In this document: positions 15,504 to 24,336 of the stretch, in pieces
Layout of the letters: every line of letters starts with the position of its first letter
How positions within the stretch are numbered: position 1 is the stretch's first letter
NCBI GenBank assembly: GCA_040365065.1
Contig: BAABNI010000020.1
Coordinates: forward strand, 1-28,611
Origin: Pelagadaptatus aseana
GTDB lineage: Bacteria > Pseudomonadota > Gammaproteobacteria > Pseudomonadales > Cellvibrionaceae
Direction of reading: 5' to 3'
DNA: 28,611 bases
Program-made: the position numbers and the translations under genes
The notes under the pieces: generated by a model
What the model saw: only the letters and a program-made list of their open reading frames with translations
Database searches by the model: none
Told to the model about the DNA's origin: nothing

Positions 15504-15553
15504 ACCAACTGAACAGAAAATAGCCGGTTGGTAAAGATTGAGTTAACCGGTTA
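15504..15553 (+). promoter_or_regulatory. alternative hairpins in the dnaK leader
   Basis: TAGCCGGTT (15521-15529) can pair with AACCGGTTA (15545-15553; one G-U pair). Alternatively ACCAAC (15504-15509) can pair with GTTGGT (15527-15532). The two stems share bases 15527-15529 and exclude each other. They lie 70-120 nt before the dnaK ATG, with the ribosome site GGAG (15611-15614) unpaired in both. A role in heat-responsive expression is only a possibility. Confidence 0.35.
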
Positions 15554-15623
15554 TTTGATCGAGTTCACCTGACTTTGAATGTCGTTGAGACAAATAGATT
15601 TTAGATTTTTGGAGATTTTCCCG

Positions 15624-17552
15624 ATGGGTAAGATTATTGGTATTGATCTGGGCACCACCAACTCTTGTGTGTCTGTACTGGAAGGCGGTTCCGCCAAGGT
15701 TATTGAAAACGCCGAGGGTGATCGCACCACCCCATCCATCGTTGCATTTACCGACGATAACGAAATTCTGGTGGGTCAGAGCGCCAAGCGCCAATCTGTC
15801 ACCAACCCAACCAACACCCTGTTTGCGGTTAAGCGTTTGATCGGTCGTAAGTTTACCGATGATGTGGTGCAGAAAGACATTTCCATGGTGCCATACAGCA
15901 TTGTGGCTGCCGATAACGGTGATGCCTGGGTAGAAGCCAAGGGCGACCAGAAGGCACCACCTCAGGTTTCTGCAGAAGTTCTGAAGAAGATGAAGAAAAC
16001 TGCCGAAGACTATCTGGGTGAGGGCGTAACCGAAGCGGTAATTACCGTTCCTGCCTACTTTAACGATTCCCAGCGTCAGGCCACCAAAGACGCCGGTAAG
16101 ATTGCCGGTCTGGATGTGAAGCGCATCATCAATGAGCCAACCGCTGCGGCACTGGCTTACGGTATGGACAAAGCCAAGGGCGACCACACCATCGCGGTTT
16201 ACGATCTGGGTGGTGGTACTTTCGATATCTCCATTATTGAGATTGCTGACGTAGACGGTGAGCACCAGTTTGAAGTGTTGTCTACCAACGGTGACACCTT
16301 CCTGGGTGGTGAAGATTTCGACCTGCGTCTGATCGAGTATCTGGCGGATGAATTCAAGAAAGAAAATGGCATTGATCTGCACAACGATCCTCTGGCTCTG
16401 CAGCGTCTGAAGGAAGCCGCTGAAAAAGCCAAGATTGAGCTGTCTTCTGCCCAGCAGACCGAAGTGAATCTGCCATACATTACCGCTGATGCCTCTGGTC
16501 CCAAGCATTTGGTTGTAAAACTGACTCGCGCCAAGCTGGAATCTCTGGTTGAGGAGCTGGTAGTTCGCTCTCTGGAGCCGATGAAAACCGCACTGGCGGA
16601 TGCTGATCTGTCTGTGAGCGAGATTGATGACGTGATTCTGGTGGGTGGTCAAACCCGTATGCCTATGGTTCAGGAGCGCGTTGCCGAGTTCTTTGGTAAA
16701 GAGCCGCGCAAAGACGTTAACCCGGACGAAGCGGTAGCCATGGGTGCTGCGATTCAGGGTGCGGTTCTGGCGGGCGACGTAAAAGACGTACTGCTGCTGG
16801 ATGTTTCGCCTCTGACTCTGGGTATTGAGACCATGGGTGGCGTGGCTACTCCTTTGATTGAGAAGAATACCACCATCCCAACCAAGAAATCTCAGGTGTT
16901 CTCCACCGCTGAAGACAATCAGACGGCGGTAACCATTCACGTGGTTCAGGGTGAGCGTAAGCAGGCGGCACAGAATAAATCTCTGGGTCGTTTTGATCTG
17001 GCGGATATTCCTCCTGCGCCTCGCGGTATGCCTCAGGTTGAAGTGACTTTTGATATTGATGCCAACGGTATCCTGAACGTTAGCGCTAAAGACAAGGCTA
17101 CCGGCAAAGAGCAGTCTATCGTGATCAAGGCCTCCTCCGGTCTGAGCGATGATGAGATTGAGAGTATGGTACGTGACGCTGAGGCCAACGCTGAAGCGGA
17201 CAAGGCTTTCGAAGAGCTGGTTACTGCCCGTAACACTCTGGATGGTTTGATTGGTGCAACCAAGAAAACTCTGGAAGAGGCTGGCGACAAGGCGACGGCT
17301 GAAGAGAAATCTGCTATCGAAGCAGCTCTGGCTGAAGCTGAAGAAGCGGTTAAGGGTGACGACAAAGAGAAAATGGAAGCGGCGACTACCAAGCTGACTG
17401 AAGCTTCCGGTTCTCTGGCTCAGAAACTCTACGCCGAACAGGCCGCTCAGCAGCAGGCCGGCGCTGAAGGTGCCGAGCAGGCTGCACCGGAAGCCGAAGA
17501 AGGCGTAGTTGACGCTGAGTTCGAAGAAGTTAAAGAAGACGATAACAAGTAA
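15624..17552 (+). CDS. dnaK: chaperone DnaK (Hsp70)
   Basis: ATP-driven Hsp70 chaperone of 642 aa. The nucleotide-binding domain starts GKIIGIDLGTTNSCVSVLEG and includes IAVYDLGGGTFDISI and VILVGGQTRMP. The interdomain linker is DVLLLDVSPLTLGIE (about 390). Substrate-binding domain and helical lid follow, ending in an Ala/Gln/Glu-rich tail and FEEVKEDDNK, equivalent to the EEVKDKK end of E. coli DnaK. ATG 15624 is set by the conserved MGKIIGIDLGT start, with GGAG 9 nt upstream; the frame is open 15 codons further up without homology. It works with GrpE upstream and DnaJ downstream. Confidence 0.98.
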   Translation: MGKIIGIDLGTTNSCVSVLEGGSAKVIENAEGDRTTPSIVAFTDDNEILVGQSAKRQSVTNPTNTLFAVKRLIGRKFTDDVVQKDISMVPYSIVAADNGDAWVEAKGDQKAPPQVSAEVLKKMKKTAEDYLGEGVTEAVITVPAYFNDSQRQATKDAGKIAGLDVKRIINEPTAAALAYGMDKAKGDHTIAVYDLGGGTFDISIIEIADVDGEHQFEVLSTNGDTFLGGEDFDLRLIEYLADEFKKENGIDLHNDPLALQRLKEAAEKAKIELSSAQQTEVNLPYITADASGPKHLVVKLTRAKLESLVEELVVRSLEPMKTALADADLSVSEIDDVILVGGQTRMPMVQERVAEFFGKEPRKDVNPDEAVAMGAAIQGAVLAGDVKDVLLLDVSPLTLGIETMGGVATPLIEKNTTIPTKKSQVFSTAEDNQTAVTIHVVQGERKQAAQNKSLGRFDLADIPPAPRGMPQVEVTFDIDANGILNVSAKDKATGKEQSIVIKASSGLSDDEIESMVRDAEANAEADKAFEELVTARNTLDGLIGATKKTLEEAGDKATAEEKSAIEAALAEAEEAVKGDDKEKMEAATTKLTEASGSLAQKLYAEQAAQQQAGAEGAEQAAPEAEEGVVDAEFEEVKEDDNK

Positions 17553-17585
17553 GTTTTCAGTTCGCTTGTTATGAGTTTTACGATG

Positions 17586-17614
17586 GGGTCGGAGTAGCTC
17601 AGCTGCTTCGACCC
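17586..17614 (+). promoter_or_regulatory. 13-bp hairpin between dnaK and dnaJ
   Basis: GGGTCGGAGTAGC (17586-17598) pairs fully with GCTGCTTCGACCC (17602-17614), two G-U pairs, three-base loop. Only TTG follows, so not a full terminator. It could end part of the transcripts or protect the dnaK mRNA 3' end, making DnaK exceed DnaJ. Confidence 0.55.
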
Positions 17615-17643
17615 TTGTAGGTTAACGGATAGAAGAAATTCCC

Positions 17644-18777
17644 ATGTCAAAGCGTGATTATTACGAAATTCTTGGCGTCGCAAAGGACGTCTCGGAAAAG
17701 GATCTGAAGAAGGCCTATCGCCGTGTGGCCATGAAGTTCCACCCGGATAGAAATCCCGACGATAAAGAGGCGGAAGAAAAATTCAAAGAGGCCAGCGAGG
17801 CCTACGAAGTTCTGTCCGATTCTCAAAAGCGTGCAGCCTATGACCAGTTTGGTCATGCCGGCGTTGAGGGGCAGGGTGGCATGGGTGGAGGCGGTCAGGG
17901 CTTTGGCAGCTTCAGCGATATCTTTGGTGACGTGTTTGGCGATATCTTCGGCGGCGGAGGCGGTGGCCAGCGTGGTCGTGGAGGCCCTTCACGTGGTGCC
18001 GATCTGCGCTACACCCTGGATTTGAGCCTGGAAGATGCCGTTAAAGGGACTTCCGTAAAAATTCGTGTGCCGACACTGGTGGGTTGTGGGACCTGTGATG
18101 GTTCCGGTGCCAAGCCGGGTACCAGTCCTGTGACCTGTACCACCTGTGGTGGTGTTGGTCAGGTACGTATGCAGCAGGGCTTCTTCTCTGTGCAGCAGAC
18201 CTGTCCTAACTGTCGAGGCAAGGGCACGATTATTTCCGATCCCTGTACGGATTGTCATGGTCAGGGGCGTATTGAAGAAACCAAAACCCTCTCCGTTAAA
18301 GTGCCTGCCGGTGTGGATACCGGTGATCGCATTCGCCTGGCTGGTGAAGGTGAAGCGGGTGCTGATGGTGGCCCGTCGGGCGATCTGTATGTGCAGGTGT
18401 CGGTGCAGGATCATCCGATCTTTCAGCGCGATGGTAAGAACCTCTATTGTGAAGTTCCCATCAGTTTTGTCGATGCGGCACTGGGTGGTGAGTTAGATGT
18501 GCCGACACTGGATGGTCGCGTCAAGCTCAAGGTGCCTTCTGAAACACAAACCGGTAAGCTGTTCCGTCTGCGTGGCAAGGGGGTTACCCCGGTTCGAGGT
18601 GGCAGTGCCGGTGATCTGATGTGTCGTGTTATCGTGGAGACTCCGGTAAACCTGAGCAATAAGCAGAAAGAATTGCTGAAGGAGTTGAAGGCCAGCATGA
18701 ATGGCGACAAGAATTCGCCCAAGCAAAGCAGTTGGTTTGAGGGTATGAAGAATTTCTTTGGTGATATGAAATTGTAA
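17644..18777 (+). CDS. dnaJ: cochaperone DnaJ (Hsp40, class I)
   Basis: Protein of 377 aa that hands substrates to DnaK and triggers its ATPase. J domain 1-70 with HPD at 33-35. A Gly/Phe-rich linker follows (about 75-118, with FSDIFGDVFGDIFGG). The zinc domain has four CxxCxGxG-type repeats (CGTCDGSG, CTTCGGVG, CPNCRGKG, CTDCHGQG; about 145-205). Two C-terminal beta domains and a dimerisation tail complete a canonical class I DnaJ. ATG 17644 has only a weak purine-rich site upstream, so translation may be modest. It follows dnaK by 91 nt containing a strong hairpin and precedes dapB by 16 nt. Confidence 0.98.
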   Translation: MSKRDYYEILGVAKDVSEKDLKKAYRRVAMKFHPDRNPDDKEAEEKFKEASEAYEVLSDSQKRAAYDQFGHAGVEGQGGMGGGGQGFGSFSDIFGDVFGDIFGGGGGGQRGRGGPSRGADLRYTLDLSLEDAVKGTSVKIRVPTLVGCGTCDGSGAKPGTSPVTCTTCGGVGQVRMQQGFFSVQQTCPNCRGKGTIISDPCTDCHGQGRIEETKTLSVKVPAGVDTGDRIRLAGEGEAGADGGPSGDLYVQVSVQDHPIFQRDGKNLYCEVPISFVDAALGGELDVPTLDGRVKLKVPSETQTGKLFRLRGKGVTPVRGGSAGDLMCRVIVETPVNLSNKQKELLKELKASMNGDKNSPKQSSWFEGMKNFFGDMKL

Positions 18778-18793
18778 CGACGGATAGCAAACG

Positions 18794-19597
18794 ATGGTAA
18801 AAGTTGCAGTAACCGGCGCAGCCGGCCGTATGGGTAAAACCCTGATCGAGGCGGTGGCCAATGCTGAGGGTGTTGAGTTGGCTGTGGCATTGGAGCGCCC
18901 GGACAGTTCTCTGGTTGGCGCCGATGCTGGTGAGCTGGCTGGTCTGGGTAAGAATGGTGTGGCCATTGCTGGCGATATCGCTGATGTCATTGATCAGTTT
19001 GATGTGTTGATCGACTTTACGGCGCCAGTGGCAACTCTGGCCAATGCCAAAGCCTGTGCTGCTGCGGGCAAAAAGATTGTGATCGGCACCACCGGGTTCA
19101 CTCCGGAAGAAGAGGTTGAGTTGTTCGCCAATCAGTCGGAGACGGCTTTGTGTAAAGCGGCCAATTTCAGTACCGGTGTGAATGTGACCCTCAAGCTGCT
19201 GAAGCAGGCGGCGGAAATTCTGGGTGATGATTACGATATTGAGATCTACGAAGCGCACCACCGTCACAAGGTAGATGCACCTTCCGGTACGGCTCTGGCC
19301 ATGGGTGAGGCGGTTGCTGAAGGTGTCGATCGCAACCTGCGAGAAGTGGCTATCTATGGTCGCGAAGGTCAAACCGGTGCGCGGCAGCGTGAAACCATTG
19401 GTTTTGCTACCGTGCGCGGTGGTGATGTGGTGGGCGATCATACTGTGATGTTTATGGCCGATGGTGAGCGGGTTGAAATCTCCCACAAGGCCTCGAGTCG
19501 TATGTCCTTTGCTCGCGGTGCCGTTCGCGCTGCAGCGTGGCTTGCAAGAAAAGACCAAGGTCTGTTCGATATGCAGGATGTTTTAGGCCTGAAATAA
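18794..19597 (+). CDS. dapB: 4-hydroxy-tetrahydrodipicolinate reductase DapB
   Basis: NAD(P)H-dependent enzyme of 267 aa in the diaminopimelate/lysine pathway, needed for lysine and peptidoglycan. The Rossmann start VKVAVTGAAGRMGKTLIEAV binds the dinucleotide. IGTTGFTPEE and the signature EAHHRHKVDAPSGTALAMGE supply the catalytic His/Lys and substrate-binding residues. It ends MQDVLGLK, as usual. The 16-nt gap to dnaJ suggests it can be read from the dnaKJ transcript. After its stop a separate promoter serves carA. Confidence 0.97.
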   Translation: MVKVAVTGAAGRMGKTLIEAVANAEGVELAVALERPDSSLVGADAGELAGLGKNGVAIAGDIADVIDQFDVLIDFTAPVATLANAKACAAAGKKIVIGTTGFTPEEEVELFANQSETALCKAANFSTGVNVTLKLLKQAAEILGDDYDIEIYEAHHRHKVDAPSGTALAMGEAVAEGVDRNLREVAIYGREGQTGARQRETIGFATVRGGDVVGDHTVMFMADGERVEISHKASSRMSFARGAVRAAAWLARKDQGLFDMQDVLGLK

Positions 19598-19632
19598 GCC
19601 GTCAAGAGCACCGATTTGGGGCGATTAACAAT

Positions 19633-19662
19633 TGGACAGTTGCGCCTGAATTAGCGTACAAT
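19633..19662 (+). promoter_or_regulatory. sigma-70 promoter before the carA leader
   Basis: -35 TGGACA (19633-19638) and -10 TACAAT (19657-19662), spacer 18 nt. Transcription would start near 19669, so the carA mRNA would carry a leader of about 260 nt, or a short RNA of about 90 nt if it stops at the first terminator. Confidence 0.7.
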
Positions 19663-19723
19663 CCGCCCTCAGATCGAGCCGGGTCAAGAAAGTTGAACTA
19701 AACTTGCAGGCGCATATAAGAAA

Positions 19724-19759
19724 AGCGAGATGGAACAATAGGTTGCATCTCGCTTTTTT
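19724..19759 (+). terminator. intrinsic terminator inside the carA leader (attenuator or sRNA end)
   Basis: AGCGAGATG (19724-19732) pairs perfectly with CATCTCGCT (19746-19754), 13-nt loop, then six T. It lies between the promoter and carA in the sense direction. Either it attenuates carAB, or it ends a short independent RNA starting near 19669. A small upstream stem AAGTT (19690-19694)/AACTT (19701-19705) is visible, but I find no convincing antiterminator. Confidence 0.85.
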
Positions 19760-19930
19760 GCAGCTAAAGGCCGGGCATTCCACCTTTATATACACACTAC
19801 TTCCTATAGAAGCGTGCAGAAATGCGCGGCAGTGCCCCTCGGTCTACTGAAAATACAAACGCAACCCGCTTGAGGTTGCTGATCCGTGGCTAACGGCAGT
19901 ATGCCGGGCTTGTTTATTTAGGAGGCTGAC

Positions 19931-21064
19931 TTGACTACAGGTGCTCACCGTCCCGCAATTTTGGTTCTCGAAGATGGCAGTGTATTTCGTGGAACCGCCA
20001 TTGGTGCTGATGGTATTTCAACGGGTGAGGTGGTGTTCAATACCTCCATCACCGGTTATCAGGAAATTCTGACTGATCCTTCTTACGCTGAACAGATTGT
20101 CACCCTGACTTACCCCCACATTGGTAGCGTTGGAACTAACGCCGAAGATGAGGAGTGTGGAAAAATCTGGGCCAAGGGCCTGGTGATCCGCGATCTGCCG
20201 CTGTTGGCCAGCAACTTCCGCAATACCCAATCACTGGATGACTATCTCAAGCAGCACAATATCCTTGGCATTGCCGATATTGATACCCGCCGCCTGACCC
20301 GTATCCTGCGCGACAAAGGGGCCCAGAACGGCTGCATTATGGCCGGTGAGGTTGATGAGGCTCAGGCGCTGGAGGCAGCCAAGGGGTTTGCCGGTCTGAA
20401 AGGCATGGATCTGGCTAAAGAAGTGACCACGGCTGAGGCTTATAAGTGGGAAGAGGGTAGCTGGACTCTGGGCGAAGGTCACAGCAAGCCTGCCGGTGAC
20501 AAGTTTAAAGTGGTTGCCTACGATTTTGGTGCCAAGCGCAATATTCTGCGCATGCTGGTGGATCGCGGTTGCGATCTGACCGTTGTGCCGGCCAAGACCC
20601 CGGCTGCCGATGTGTTGGCCATGAATCCCGACGGTGTGTTTCTGTCCAATGGTCCCGGTGATCCGGAGCCTTGCGATTACGCCATCGCTGCGATTAAAGA
20701 AATTCTTGAAACCGATATCCCGGTATTCGGTATTTGTCTGGGGCATCAGTTGTTGGCTCTGGCATCCGGCGCGAAAACAGTCAAAATGAAATTCGGTCAC
20801 CACGGTGGCAACCACCCAGTGAAAGATCTGGATCGCGATGTGGTGATGATCACCAGCCAGAATCACGGCTTTGCGGTAGATGAAAGTAGCCTGCCAGCCA
20901 ACCTGAAAGCGACTCATAAGTCTCTGTTTGATGGTTCTCTGCAGGGCATTCACCGCACGGATAAGCCAGCATTCAGTTTCCAGGGTCACCCGGAAGCCAG
21001 TCCTGGTCCACACGATGCGGCGCCACTGTTTGATCACTTTGTGGAATTGATGGAAGCGCGTTAA
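19931..21064 (+). CDS. carA: carbamoyl-phosphate synthase small subunit
   Basis: Glutaminase subunit of 377 aa that releases ammonia from glutamine for CarB; product carbamoyl phosphate feeds arginine and pyrimidines. The N-terminal domain begins PAILVLEDGSVFRGTAIGAD. The class I amidotransferase domain has FGICLGHQLLALASG with the nucleophile Cys, GGNHPV, and HPEASPGPHDA with the His-Glu pair. It starts with TTG, preceded by a perfect GGAGG at 5 nt, and no other in-frame start exists. A rare TTG behind a strong site and a structured leader suggests translational tuning. carB follows 53 nt downstream. Confidence 0.97.
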   Translation: MTTGAHRPAILVLEDGSVFRGTAIGADGISTGEVVFNTSITGYQEILTDPSYAEQIVTLTYPHIGSVGTNAEDEECGKIWAKGLVIRDLPLLASNFRNTQSLDDYLKQHNILGIADIDTRRLTRILRDKGAQNGCIMAGEVDEAQALEAAKGFAGLKGMDLAKEVTTAEAYKWEEGSWTLGEGHSKPAGDKFKVVAYDFGAKRNILRMLVDRGCDLTVVPAKTPAADVLAMNPDGVFLSNGPGDPEPCDYAIAAIKEILETDIPVFGICLGHQLLALASGAKTVKMKFGHHGGNHPVKDLDRDVVMITSQNHGFAVDESSLPANLKATHKSLFDGSLQGIHRTDKPAFSFQGHPEASPGPHDAAPLFDHFVELMEAR

Positions 21065-21117
21065 CCGACGCTCGCCCGAACCAGTATTTTAAAATTTAAC
21101 GCTTAAAAGAGTTCAAA

Positions 21118-24100
21118 ATGCCAAAAAGAACAGACATTCAAAGCATCCTGATTTTGGGTGCCGGACCGATTGTGATCGGTCAGGCCTGTGAATTTGACTA
21201 CTCCGGTGCCCAGGCCTGTAAGGCGCTGCGCGAAGAGGGGTTCCGGGTAATTCTGGTGAATTCCAATCCGGCAACCATCATGACCGATCCGGCCATGGCG
21301 GATGCCACCTACATTGAGCCGATCGAGTGGCAGACCGTTGCCAAAATTATCGAAAAAGAGCGCCCGGATGCGGTGCTGCCCACCATGGGTGGTCAGACGG
21401 CTCTGAACTGTGCGCTGGCTCTGCACGATAACGGCGTGCTGGAAAAGTACGACGTTGAGCTGATTGGTGCCAATCAAGAAGCCATTTACAAGGCAGAGGA
21501 TCGCGACGCCTTCGATAAGGCCATGAAGAAGATTGGTCTGGAGTGTGCCCGCGCCGAAATCGTTCACACCATGGACGAAGCCCGCGAAGTGCCCAAGCAG
21601 TTTGGCTTCCCTGTGATTATTCGCCCGTCTTTCACCATGGGTGGTTCCGGTGGTGGTATTGCTTACAACTGGGAAGAGTTTGAAGAGATCTGCGCCCGTG
21701 GTCTGGATCTGTCACCGACCAATGAGCTGCTGATTGACGAATCTCTGTTGGGCTGGAAAGAGTACGAGATGGAAGTTGTTCGCGATAAGAACGACAACTG
21801 CATCATCGTCTGTTCCATTGAGAACTTTGACCCAATGGGTGTGCACACCGGTGACTCCATTACCGTGGCGCCTGCCCAGACGCTGACCGACAAAGAATTG
21901 CAGATCATGCGCAACGCCTCGCTGGCGGTGTTGCGTGAAATCGGTGTTGAGACCGGCGGTTCCAACGTGCAGTTTGCGGTGAACCCGGAAAATGGTCGCT
22001 TGGTCGTGATCGAGATGAACCCACGTGTGTCTCGTTCTTCCGCGCTGGCTTCCAAGGCCACCGGCTTTCCGATCGCCAAGATCGCCGCCAAGTTGGCGGT
22101 GGGTTATACCCTCGATGAGCTACAAAACGACATTACCGGTGGTGCGACTCCGGCGTCTTTCGAGCCGTCCATCGATTACGTGGTGACCAAGATTCCACGT
22201 TTCACCTTTGAAAAATTCGGTGATGCCGATGCCCGCCTGACCACTCAGATGAAGTCTGTGGGTGAGGTGATGGCCATTGGTCGTACTTTCCAGGAGTCCA
22301 TGCAGAAAGCGCTGCGTGGTCTGGAAGTGGGTTCTGCCGGTTTTGAGCCCATTGTGGATCTGACCGATGAAGATTCCATGGCGCGCATTCGTCGCGATCT
22401 GTCCACGCCGGGTGCCGAGCGCATCTGGTATGTGGCCGATGCTTTCCGTGCCGGCATGAGCGTTGAAGAGGCCTTTGAGGTTTCCGCCATTGATCCGTGG
22501 TTCCTGGTGCAGATCGAAGACATTGTTAAAGCTGAAGCTCAGCTGAAAGAGCTGCCGTTGTCCGAAGTGGATGCCGATCTGATGTTCCGTATGAAGCGCA
22601 AAGGTTTCTCGGATCGTCGTCTGGGTGATTTGCTGGGTGTCAGTGAGAAGCAGATTCGCGATCACCGCTCCAAGCTGGAAGTGTTCCCGGTCTACAAGCG
22701 GGTAGATACCTGTGCGGCTGAGTTCTCTACTTCCACGGCTTATATGTACTCAACCTATGAGGAAGAGTGTGAGGCCAACCCGTCCGACCGTGAAAAAATC
22801 ATGGTGTTGGGTGGTGGTCCTAACCGCATTGGTCAGGGTATCGAGTTTGATTACTGTTGTGTCCACGCGGCATTGGCTTGTCGTGACGACGGCTATGAAA
22901 CCATCATGGTTAACTGTAACCCTGAAACCGTTTCTACCGATTACGATACGTCCGATCGCCTGTTCTTTGAGCCGGTGACTCTGGAAGACGTGCTGGAAAT
23001 TGTCCGCAAGGAAAAACCCAAGGGTGTGATTGTGCAGTTCGGTGGTCAGACGCCATTGAAGCTGGCCCGTGCCCTGGAGGCCGAAGGTGTGCCGATTATT
23101 GGTACCAGCCCTGAGGCGATTGACCGCGCCGAAGATCGTGAGCGTTTCCAGCAGATGCTGAATCGTCTGGGTCTGAAGCAGCCTTCCAACGCCATTGTGC
23201 GCTCCACCGAAGAAGCGGTAAGCGAAGCCACTAAAGTGGGTTATCCGCTGGTTGTGCGTCCATCCTATGTATTGGGTGGCCGCGCCATGGAAATCGTGCA
23301 CAAAGAAGACGAACTGCGTACCTATATGAAAGAAGCGGTGCAGGTCTCTGACGATGCGCCGGTATTGCTCGATCACTTCCTCAATTCTGCCATTGAGGTG
23401 GATATTGATGCGGTCAGTGACGGTGAAGATGTGGTGATCGGTGCGATCATGCAGCACATTGAACAGTGTGGTGTTCACTCCGGTGACTCGGCCTGTTCTC
23501 TGCCGCCGTACTCTCTGCCGGAAGATGTTCAGAATGAAATGCGTGCCCAGGTGCGCAAGATGGCCATTGAGCTGGGCGTGGTTGGTTTGATGAATGTTCA
23601 GCTGGCCTATCAGGGTGGGGAGATCTATGTGATCGAGGTGAACCCCCGTGGTTCCCGTACTGTGCCTTTCGTCTCCAAGTGTATTGGTGTGTCTCTGGCC
23701 AAAGTGGCTGCGCGCGTTCAGGCGGGTAAGAGTCTGAAAGAGCAGGGCTTTACCAAGGAAATTATCCCGGACTACTACTCTGTGAAAGAAGCGGTATTCC
23801 CATTCAATAAGTTCCCTGCGGTTGACCCGATTCTTGGGCCTGAGATGAAGTCCACCGGTGAGGTAATGGGTGTGGGTGATGTCTTTGGCGAGGCTTACGC
23901 CAAGGCTCAGCTGGGTGCCAGTGATCCAATCCCGACCTCCGGCAAGGTGTTTATCAGCGTCCGTGATTTTGATAAAGATGGTTCTGTGGGTGTGGCCCGC
24001 GAGCTGGTTGATCTGGGTTTTGAGCTGGTGGCTACCCGTGGTACGGCCAAGGCTTTGGTTGATGCTGGTCTGGAGGTTCAGGCGGTCAATAAGGTTGAAG

Positions 24101-24336
24101 AAGGTCGTCCCCACATTGTGGATATGATTAAAAATGACGAAATCTCCATGGTGATCAACACCACCGAAGGCAAGAAGGCCATTAAGGATTCTGCCTCCAT
24201 TCGTCGCAGCGCGGAAAACCATCGCGTTTACTACACCACGACCATCTTTGGTGCTGAAGCGGTGTGCATGGCGCTGCGCTTTGGTGAGCAGAAAGAAGTT
24301 CGTCGTCTGCAGGATCTGCACGGGAGAATCAGCTAG
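21118..24336 (+). CDS. carB: carbamoyl-phosphate synthase large subunit
   Basis: Synthase subunit of 1072 aa that phosphorylates bicarbonate and carbamate. Two homologous ATP-grasp halves are clear: the first begins SILILGAGPIVIGQACEFDY, the second KIMVLGGGPNRIGQGIEFDY (about residue 560). Glycine loops MGGSGGGIAYN and the second-half VLGGRAMEIV are seen, as are metal-binding EMNPRVSRSSAL and EVNPRGSRTVPF. The C-terminal MGS-like allosteric domain (about 935-1072) would bind UMP/ornithine. Length is normal. Its stop TAG overlaps the greA GTG by one base, so the two are translationally coupled. Confidence 0.98.
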   Translation: MPKRTDIQSILILGAGPIVIGQACEFDYSGAQACKALREEGFRVILVNSNPATIMTDPAMADATYIEPIEWQTVAKIIEKERPDAVLPTMGGQTALNCALALHDNGVLEKYDVELIGANQEAIYKAEDRDAFDKAMKKIGLECARAEIVHTMDEAREVPKQFGFPVIIRPSFTMGGSGGGIAYNWEEFEEICARGLDLSPTNELLIDESLLGWKEYEMEVVRDKNDNCIIVCSIENFDPMGVHTGDSITVAPAQTLTDKELQIMRNASLAVLREIGVETGGSNVQFAVNPENGRLVVIEMNPRVSRSSALASKATGFPIAKIAAKLAVGYTLDELQNDITGGATPASFEPSIDYVVTKIPRFTFEKFGDADARLTTQMKSVGEVMAIGRTFQESMQKALRGLEVGSAGFEPIVDLTDEDSMARIRRDLSTPGAERIWYVADAFRAGMSVEEAFEVSAIDPWFLVQIEDIVKAEAQLKELPLSEVDADLMFRMKRKGFSDRRLGDLLGVSEKQIRDHRSKLEVFPVYKRVDTCAAEFSTSTAYMYSTYEEECEANPSDREKIMVLGGGPNRIGQGIEFDYCCVHAALACRDDGYETIMVNCNPETVSTDYDTSDRLFFEPVTLEDVLEIVRKEKPKGVIVQFGGQTPLKLARALEAEGVPIIGTSPEAIDRAEDRERFQQMLNRLGLKQPSNAIVRSTEEAVSEATKVGYPLVVRPSYVLGGRAMEIVHKEDELRTYMKEAVQVSDDAPVLLDHFLNSAIEVDIDAVSDGEDVVIGAIMQHIEQCGVHSGDSACSLPPYSLPEDVQNEMRAQVRKMAIELGVVGLMNVQLAYQGGEIYVIEVNPRGSRTVPFVSKCIGVSLAKVAARVQAGKSLKEQGFTKEIIPDYYSVKEAVFPFNKFPAVDPILGPEMKSTGEVMGVGDVFGEAYAKAQLGASDPIPTSGKVFISVRDFDKDGSVGVARELVDLGFELVATRGTAKALVDAGLEVQAVNKVEEGRPHIVDMIKNDEISMVINTTEGKKAIKDSASIRRSAENHRVYYTTTIFGAEAVCMALRFGEQKEVRRLQDLHGRIS

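Larger units (their letters stand above)
19598..19930 (+). other. 333-nt gene-free stretch: carA promoter, leader terminator, structured 5' region
   Basis: No credible protein gene is present. The stretch holds a promoter (19633-19662), a full intrinsic terminator about 55 nt past the likely start site (19724-19759), and about 170 nt of structured sequence up to the carA ribosome binding site GGAGG (19921-19925). Within the latter, GCAACC (19861-19866) pairs with GGTTGC (19874-19879). CCGT (19884-19887) with ACGG (19893-19896) competes with CGGCA (19894-19898) and TGCCG (19902-19906). GGGCATT (19773-19779) can pair with AGTGCCC (19831-19837). Confidence 0.75.

Noticed and set aside
19730..19741. 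Leader peptide (ATG GAA CAA TAG) in the carA leader
   Set aside because: Three codons, no ribosome site, no regulatory codons for arginine or pyrimidine attenuation.
22750..24321. Long open frame (523 codons) antisense to carB
   Set aside because: Shadow of carB codon bias: His/Arg/Thr-rich translation, no homology recognised and no start signals. The same applies to antisense frames over dnaK (15543-16940) and dapB/dnaJ (18629-19558).
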